64,000 nt of DNA from Ophiosphaerella korrae. Its lineage: Eukaryota > Ascomycota > Dothideomycetes > Pleosporales > Phaeosphaeriaceae. Within the stretch, counting starts at the first letter, position 1. Every line of letters starts with the position of its first letter. The notes under the pieces are model-generated. The model searched no databases. It worked only from the letters and a program-made list of their open reading frames with translations, and was not told the origin of the DNA. A program made the position numbers and the translations under genes. Shown piece after piece: positions 58,791 to 64,000 of this stretch. Location of the stretch: contig JALNQF010000085.1 of the NCBI GenBank assembly GCA_028456385.1, positions 115,282-179,281 on the forward strand, written 5' to 3'.

Positions 58791-59044
58791 AGTGTATAGT
58801 ATCGCCGTTCGCAAACAAACGCGGATGGTCCTTGGTTTGACGGCTGCCAGCGCGGCTGAGAAGTAGGTTTGACGTGTACGGGTGCGACTAGCCGCCCAAC
58901 AACTTAGCGACATCAGGGGACCGGCCCCCACAAAATCACAGCACAGACAGCTCATCTTCAACCATATCCCCGGGTCGGCACCCGTACCACGCTGTTGTTT
59001 AGGTTACTGTATACAGTCCCGTGCTACACGCCCGTCTCACTTCA
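58791..59044. promoter_or_regulatory. Shared divergent promoter, methyltransferase / P450
   Basis: The two start codons lie 254 bp apart on opposite strands, suggesting joint regulation. No binding motif is claimed. Confidence 0.55.
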
Positions 59045-60813
59045 ATGGCTCAAGTTGATAGAGCGACGCTCGCCATTGGCGTGTTAGGCGCCTCATTGAT
59101 CTTCTGTCTCGCGCGGCTGGTGTTACAGTGGCGACGCCTTTCCCACGTACCCGGTCCCTTCTGGGCAGCCCTTTCGAAGGGTTGGATGGTCAAAGAATCA
59201 CTCAAAGGCCGCCAGCCTATCGCATTCAAGGAAGTCAACGCCAAATATGGGTCTCTAGCCAGAGTTGGCCCCAATGAACTTATCACCGATGACCCAAATG
59301 TTATGCGCAAAATGATGGCGGCCCGCTCCGAATACACCAGAGGCTTCTGTAAGAGCGTCCTGCAACATAGCGCAAACTTAATTTAACAAGTCTTCAGGGT
59401 ATGATGCTATGAAATTCGACCCCACGCGAGACAACTTGTTCTCTATGCGCGATGAAGTTGCCCATGCCAAGTTACGAAGCAAAATGGCCGCTGGGGTAAG
59501 ATCCACTCCACCAACTTCGTCGTTAGGCCTGCTGACCAATTGCCCCACCAGTATTCTGGCAAAGAGAACGAATCAATGGAGGGCTCCATTGACCTGCAGG
59601 TCGCTAGCCTAGTCCATCTAATCGAAACCAAGTATCTCTCAACCAGTGACAAGTATCAGCCAATGGACTTTGGCGAGAAAGCTTCTTTCTTCACCCTAGA
59701 TGTTATCAGCGAATTGGCTTTTGGACAGCCGTTTGGTTATCTCGAAAAAGATAGTGATGTTTACGATTACCTTAAGATTACGAAGACCTTTATTCCAATT
59801 ATGATGGTCATTGCAAACATCCCCGCACTGGCCAGGCTACTCCAGTCACCCCTCTTCCGAGGCATGCTCCCAAAGGAGAGTGACAAACTTGGTTTTGGTG
59901 CTTTTATCGGGTAAGTTTCCCAAAAACTCACTTTTAAAGACAGCTCATTAAGAAAATACAGTGTTGCAAAGAGGCTAGTGGGTGAACGTTTCGGGCCCAA
60001 TGCCAAGTCGTATCCTGACATGCTCGGCTCCTTCATTCGCCATGGTCTCACTCAAGAAGAAACATCTGGAGAAGCTCTGCTTCAAGTTGTTGCTGGTAGT
60101 GACACATCAGCTGGCGCTATTCGAACTGTCATGCTGAACATCCTGACCAACCCAAGCATCTACAAAAAACTCCAAATCGAGATCGATGAAGGTATCGCTG
60201 CAGGAAAAATATCGTCTCCTATTAAGGATAGCGAAGCTCGCGAACTGCCATATCTTCAGGCCTGTATTAAAGAAGCGCTTCGTATCATGCCCCCTGCGTC
60301 TGGGGCATTCTTCAAGATGGTACCACTAGAGGGAGACACCATCGATGGCAAATTCATTCCTGGGGGTACTCAAATCGGATCCTCACCTCTAAGTATTCAT
60401 TGCTCAAAGAAGATATTTGGTCCTGACGCAGACTTGTTCCGGCCAGAGCGTTGGATAGATGCAAGCCCAGAGAAATTTGCCTATATGGCCAACACAGTCG
60501 ATCTAGTATTCCATTACGGCAAATATCAATGCCTTGGCAAGTCGGTGGCAATGATGGAGTTCAACAAGATCTTTGTCCAGGTATGCATCCTCAGATCGAA
60601 TGCACAAATACCAGAAACTAATCTCAACTATAGCTTTTGAGGAACTTTGATTTCTCCATCGCCCGCCCTGACCAGCCTACTAAACTCGAGAACTTTGTAT
60701 GTGTTACCATCAGGTCCTTTTCATTTTCCCTATTATTTCTGGCTAACAGCTCATGTTAGGGAATTTGGCTCATGGAAGATTTCTGGCTTCGCATTGAGCG
60801 CCGAAAACTGTAA
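59045..60813 (+). CDS. Cytochrome P450, pisatin-demethylase-like
   Basis: Six exons (59045-59348, 59398-59495, 59552-59910, 59962-60580, 60634-60696, 60760-60813) give 498 aa. An N-terminal membrane anchor (LAIGVLGASLIFCLARLVL) is followed by HVPGPFWAALSK. The I-helix has AGSDTSA (about 297), the K-helix KEALR (about 357), the PERF-like motif FRPERW, and the haem loop FHYGKYQCLG with the ligand Cys at about 444. All P450 essentials are present. The sequence style, with KYGSLARVGPNELITDDP, is that of the fungal CYP group around pisatin demethylase, ER-bound monooxygenases. The substrate is unknown. The last two exons are short and easily missed. Confidence 0.92.
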
Positions 60814-61341
60814 GGCTTTCTCAAATATATCTTAAGTAATCTACTACAACTCGACTTCGATGGTTATGCATGAAAACAATTTGACAATTATGATAAATGC
60901 TTGGTGGAAGCAGAACCATACTGTGAGGGAACTGCCAGGTTCCTAAGCAGTCAATGATTCCATACATTAAGCATATCATCATAGTCATATGCAGCTTTAC
61001 CTCGACATCTAATTGGCAATGAAAATCGTTGACCATTCTAAACGTTGTGGTCTTCTGGGTAGACCTTCTATGAAGCATCACGAGTCAGCCCCCGCGACAT
61101 ATAGCTCTATCCATAATACCGAAGTTGCCCAGTTAGTATCAATACCAAGACGAGAGATACTGATTTTCTTAAGTAAACTCAGCCAGACCCAAAAACGCCG
61201 GGCATGTCCGAAAATTAACCAAAAGTCCTTCTAGCTGAACTTTCGATGATCACAATTTTCAAAAGATCTATCACAGCTTATGGAGCACATAGAAGTGAAA
61301 CAGTCAGATAAGAAAGTCCCTTCTTCGGCTCCATACCTATT
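60814..61341. other. Gene-free stretch right of the P450
   Basis: About 530 bp, AT-leaning, with no supported feature. Confidence 0.4.
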
Positions 61342-62000
61342 CTAGTTTATATCGGCATATTTTAGGAGCATTGGAGATTTCTCAACAGGCATCCAAGGCA
61401 CCAATTCCGACAAACGATCCCAGAACTCTTCCTCGAGATGACCCTGTTGGCTCGCTCGCTGTATGAAATCGGAAAAGGCATTACCAGAGCCAGTATTGTG
61501 GGCGACCAGACTCTACAGGTAATACGAAGGGACTGGGTAGGGTTTTGACGCATCTCCTCGAATTCTTTGATTGATGTGATTGATCCTGCTACTACTGGGA
61601 TATCTGTTCTCATCTCGGGTATCTGATCAAGAAGTACTGTGATTCGAAGTATCAAGGCTAACTGCCGAGCCAGGCTTGACATCATCTGGGCGGCTCGATC
61701 CAGCGCTCTTTCAAGGAATTCGAATGCGATGACCGCGCAAGGTTTACAGGTATCAAACACTTCCAATCGACTTTACTCTAATGACAGGGCTTCCTCACGG
61801 GAAATTTCATCAAGAAAATAGCTCAACTCATTGGTCTTCAAACAAGAGCTTATCAATTCTAGCGTTAGATTTTAGATTCAGCTTCGGCAGAAGCCTTAGC
61901 GAAGACTTCTCTTCGAAGATCGCTGTCTCTAGGCGTATATAGGATGGGATTTCTTCGATAGATGAAATTCTGCTGAGGGCGACGAGGTTCAGTTCTGGCA
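61342..62000 (-). pseudogene. Broken gene of unknown family
   Basis: Reading the minus strand, several stretches look like protein but lie in different frames. NFIYRRNPILYTPRDSDLRR and EVFAKASAEAESK fall near 61965-61880, TNELSYFLDEISREEALSLE near 61840-61775, FEFLERALDRAAQMMSSLAR and on to KEFEEM from 61766 to about 61550, and HLEEEFWDRLSELVPWMPVE to a TAG at 61342-61344. Stops separate the first two, and frame changes the rest. Some breaks could be introns, but not all have good splice sites. I do not recognise the family. It lies between the P450 and a transposon, in a decayed zone. Confidence 0.4.
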
Positions 62001-62047
62001 AGCTTGAGCTAATGCGAGCTATCTATTGCAGCGCTTTGATATTGTGG

Positions 62048-63300
62048 TACTGTCACTCCGCAAAAGTTTGGAACAGCGTGGCACGTGCGCGCCCAACACG
62101 AGATTAACGCCTCATCGTTTACAACCACCCACCACTCAAAATTATATAGAAAATCGGGTTTTTTTATGTATTTAAAGATGATTGAATCAGTATTTAGTCT
62201 GCCAGCCTCGCGCGCGCCTACAAGCTTCAATCCTCCTCGGCATACTCATGATGAGCTTGCGTATAAGCGTACCTGGTATACGCCGCCAGCACTCCTTCAA
62301 CGCGCCGCAGAAGCCCTCCCACTCCTCTTTAGCTTATAAGGAGTTATTATATTGTAGGTAGTGCTTATGTATTATCTTCTTAAGATGCTACTAGAGGTGC
62401 TCAATTAGGTTAAGATTAGGTGAGTAAGGTAGCTAGGTTATAGGTATGATGTAGTATTAAGCTATCTATCTTATCGTTGCGCGCAAGGTATGTATACGCG
62501 CGTTATCCTGTATAAAAAGCTAAGACTACTACTAGTTAGGTAGTAGGCCTCTATAAATAGCTTTAATATAACTTTTACTAGAGTAGCTACGTTGTTATAT
62601 ATACTTATCTCTCTCTATAATAATAAGTAGACTACAGCGTAGTCTACTAAGTTTATCTAGCTATATAGATACCTACACTATCTAGGTAAGGCGCTAATAG
62701 ACGTTAACCTTAGTTATTATCTCTAGCTTCTACTTTTCCTATAGGAACTAAAAACACTACTTATAGTTATAGCTAGAGCTCTTCTAAAGAGAGTACTTAT
62801 CTAAGAATTTAAGTATACGTAAGTACTACTAAAAGTAGTAATACTATTAATAGAACTACTAGCGTTTCTAAGTATAGATAGGCTTAAGTTTTAGTTACTT
62901 TTTATAGTAGTAATTAGTAAGGTTATAACCTTTAAGGTAGTAGTATAGTATATTATAGCTAGGTAGCTTTAAATAAGTCCTATCTACTACTATAAATATA
63001 GTAGCTTTAGTAAGCTCTAAATACTTTAGCTTTAGCTATACGTAAGTATTATAATAGATAAGCTTCTTCTAACGTAGTAATAGTATAGGTAGATAGCTAC
63101 TATAAAGTTTATCTTTAATATTACCTATTTTATAGTACTTTTTTATAATTTTACTTATAACTAAGTATATATAGTTAAACTACTTTATAGCTTTAGAGTA
63201 CTTTATACTAGCTAATATATAATAAGGCTACCTATTATTAACTATAAGTAACTACTAAAGTTATTAGTAGATTAAGAAGTAATAATAAAAGCTTATATAG
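62048..63300 (-). mobile_element. Tc1/mariner element, transposase degraded by RIP
   Basis: The left end is at 62048: a TA dinucleotide and then CTGTCACTCCGCAAAAG, a Tc1/mariner-like terminal repeat. On the minus strand the transposase C-terminus is intact from about 62335 to its stop at 62187-62189 (KECWRRIP, LIMSMPRRIEACRRARG, then TKY). Upstream the same frame gives IQDNARIHT with the second catalytic Asp (62505-62507) and SPNLNLIEH with the catalytic Glu (62400-62402). Exactly 34 residues lie between them, the DD34E spacing of the Tc1 branch. Stops at CAA/CAG- and TGG-like positions break this part, as RIP causes. The right end and the first Asp are not identifiable, so 63300 is an estimate from usual element size. 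Confidence 0.8.
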
Positions 63301-64000
63301 TAATTAGTAATAACTATAAATAATAGTTAATTATATATATAATATTAAGTATTAGTATTTTAGGTTAGAGATTAGATTACTAATACTATCCTAATAATAC
63401 GTATTACTACTAACTATATACTTATACTAATCTATTTATATAACTTTATAGATTACCTTTAATTTATTATATATATTTATAGATTACTCTATATTATATA
63501 TTTAGGTTATAGTTTATTTTCTAATCTAGGTTATTACCTTACTTATCTTATACTTTGTTAGTACTTAAGTTAAAACTAATTAGCTCTAATATAATTTCTC
63601 TTGTTATACCTATAATACTATCTCTCTTTCTAAGTAGGTTTCTATTTCTTTATCTTAAAGTTAAAGTTATTAATCTAGTTTCTTTATTAATATTAAGTTC
63701 TTTATTCTCTATCTCTATACCTACTAAGTCTACTTTTTATTATCTTTAGTTAGTAGATTATATATTATATTATAGTATTATAAATTTTTTTTATTTTTAT
63801 TATAAATCTTTAAACCTTTTATTAACTTATTTTTCTTTAAAGTATAGTAAAGCTTATAAGGTATATATTTATACTAACGCTTACTTATTTTATAACTTAT
63901 CTAGTATATCTCTAGTTATAAGGGAGTTATCTCTTATATCTCTTATTTTCGCACTAATATTAGTAAGTTATAACTTACTAATATTATAAACTTACTAATA
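62340..64000. repeat. RIP-mutated AT-rich block to the window end
   Basis: From about 62340 the composition shifts abruptly to strings of TA, CTA and TTA with very few CA or TG dinucleotides on either strand. CpA to TpA change on both strands is the mark of repeat-induced point mutation in ascomycetes. No gene survives. Short frames such as 63555-63749 are Ile/Leu/Ser-only by-products of composition. The block begins inside the mariner transposase and continues beyond the window. Confidence 0.85.

Noticed and set aside
63555..63749. 64-codon frame in the right-end block
   Set aside because: An Ile/Leu/Ser-only product of AT-rich RIP-mutated DNA.
1..64000. tRNA, rRNA or CRISPR array
   Set aside because: I saw no convincing tRNA A and B box pair, no rRNA sequence, and no regularly spaced identical repeats.

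Overview
This is a stretch of nuclear genome from a filamentous ascomycete. The signs are many short GT-AG introns of about 45-120 bp, fungal-only families (PDR transporter, HET domain, TFIIIC and TFIID subunits, LaeA-like methyltransferase) and a right end that looks degraded by repeat-induced point mutation (RIP). A Dothideomycete of the Pleosporales type fits best, but that placement is inference. I read all exon structures by eye from splice sites and frame. Most coding genes close with consistent intron phases.

Layout. 1-259 holds the 3' end of an unknown gene. 1266-5869 is a PDR-type ABC transporter. 7.2-14.75 kb is an accessory island. It contains a HET-domain gene whose halves lie about 6.1 kb apart (7283-7558 and about 13710-14743). 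Between them are a 1087-bp hAT-like element with terminal inverted repeats and a perfect 8-bp target-site duplication, a patatin-HET fusion gene, a TPR remnant and CTGAGC-rich repeats. A 38-bp direct repeat brackets the patatin-HET gene.

16.1-60.8 kb is mostly a conserved housekeeping block: a one-helix unknown protein, TAF6, a DDX60/Ski2-like helicase, a fatty acid elongase, the PP2A B56 subunit RTS1, the TFIIIC subunit TFC1, COX6, the giant pseudokinase TRA1, an unannotated probable mitochondrial protein, the Sm-like NAA38, a small F-box-like protein, tRNA endonuclease SEN2 and an AIM25-type scramblase. At 57.3-60.8 kb a LaeA-like methyltransferase and a pisatin-demethylase-like P450 are divergent and share a 254-bp promoter.

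61.3-64 kb is decayed: a broken unknown gene, then a Tc1/mariner element on the minus strand starting at 62048. The transposase C-terminus is clean, but from about 62340 to the window end the sequence is extremely AT-rich with almost no CpA/TpG, as expected for RIP.

The most unusual part is the 7-15 kb island: two non-self-recognition (HET) genes, an NLR-type TPR scrap, a patatin domain lacking its catalytic serine, and mobile DNA nested together.
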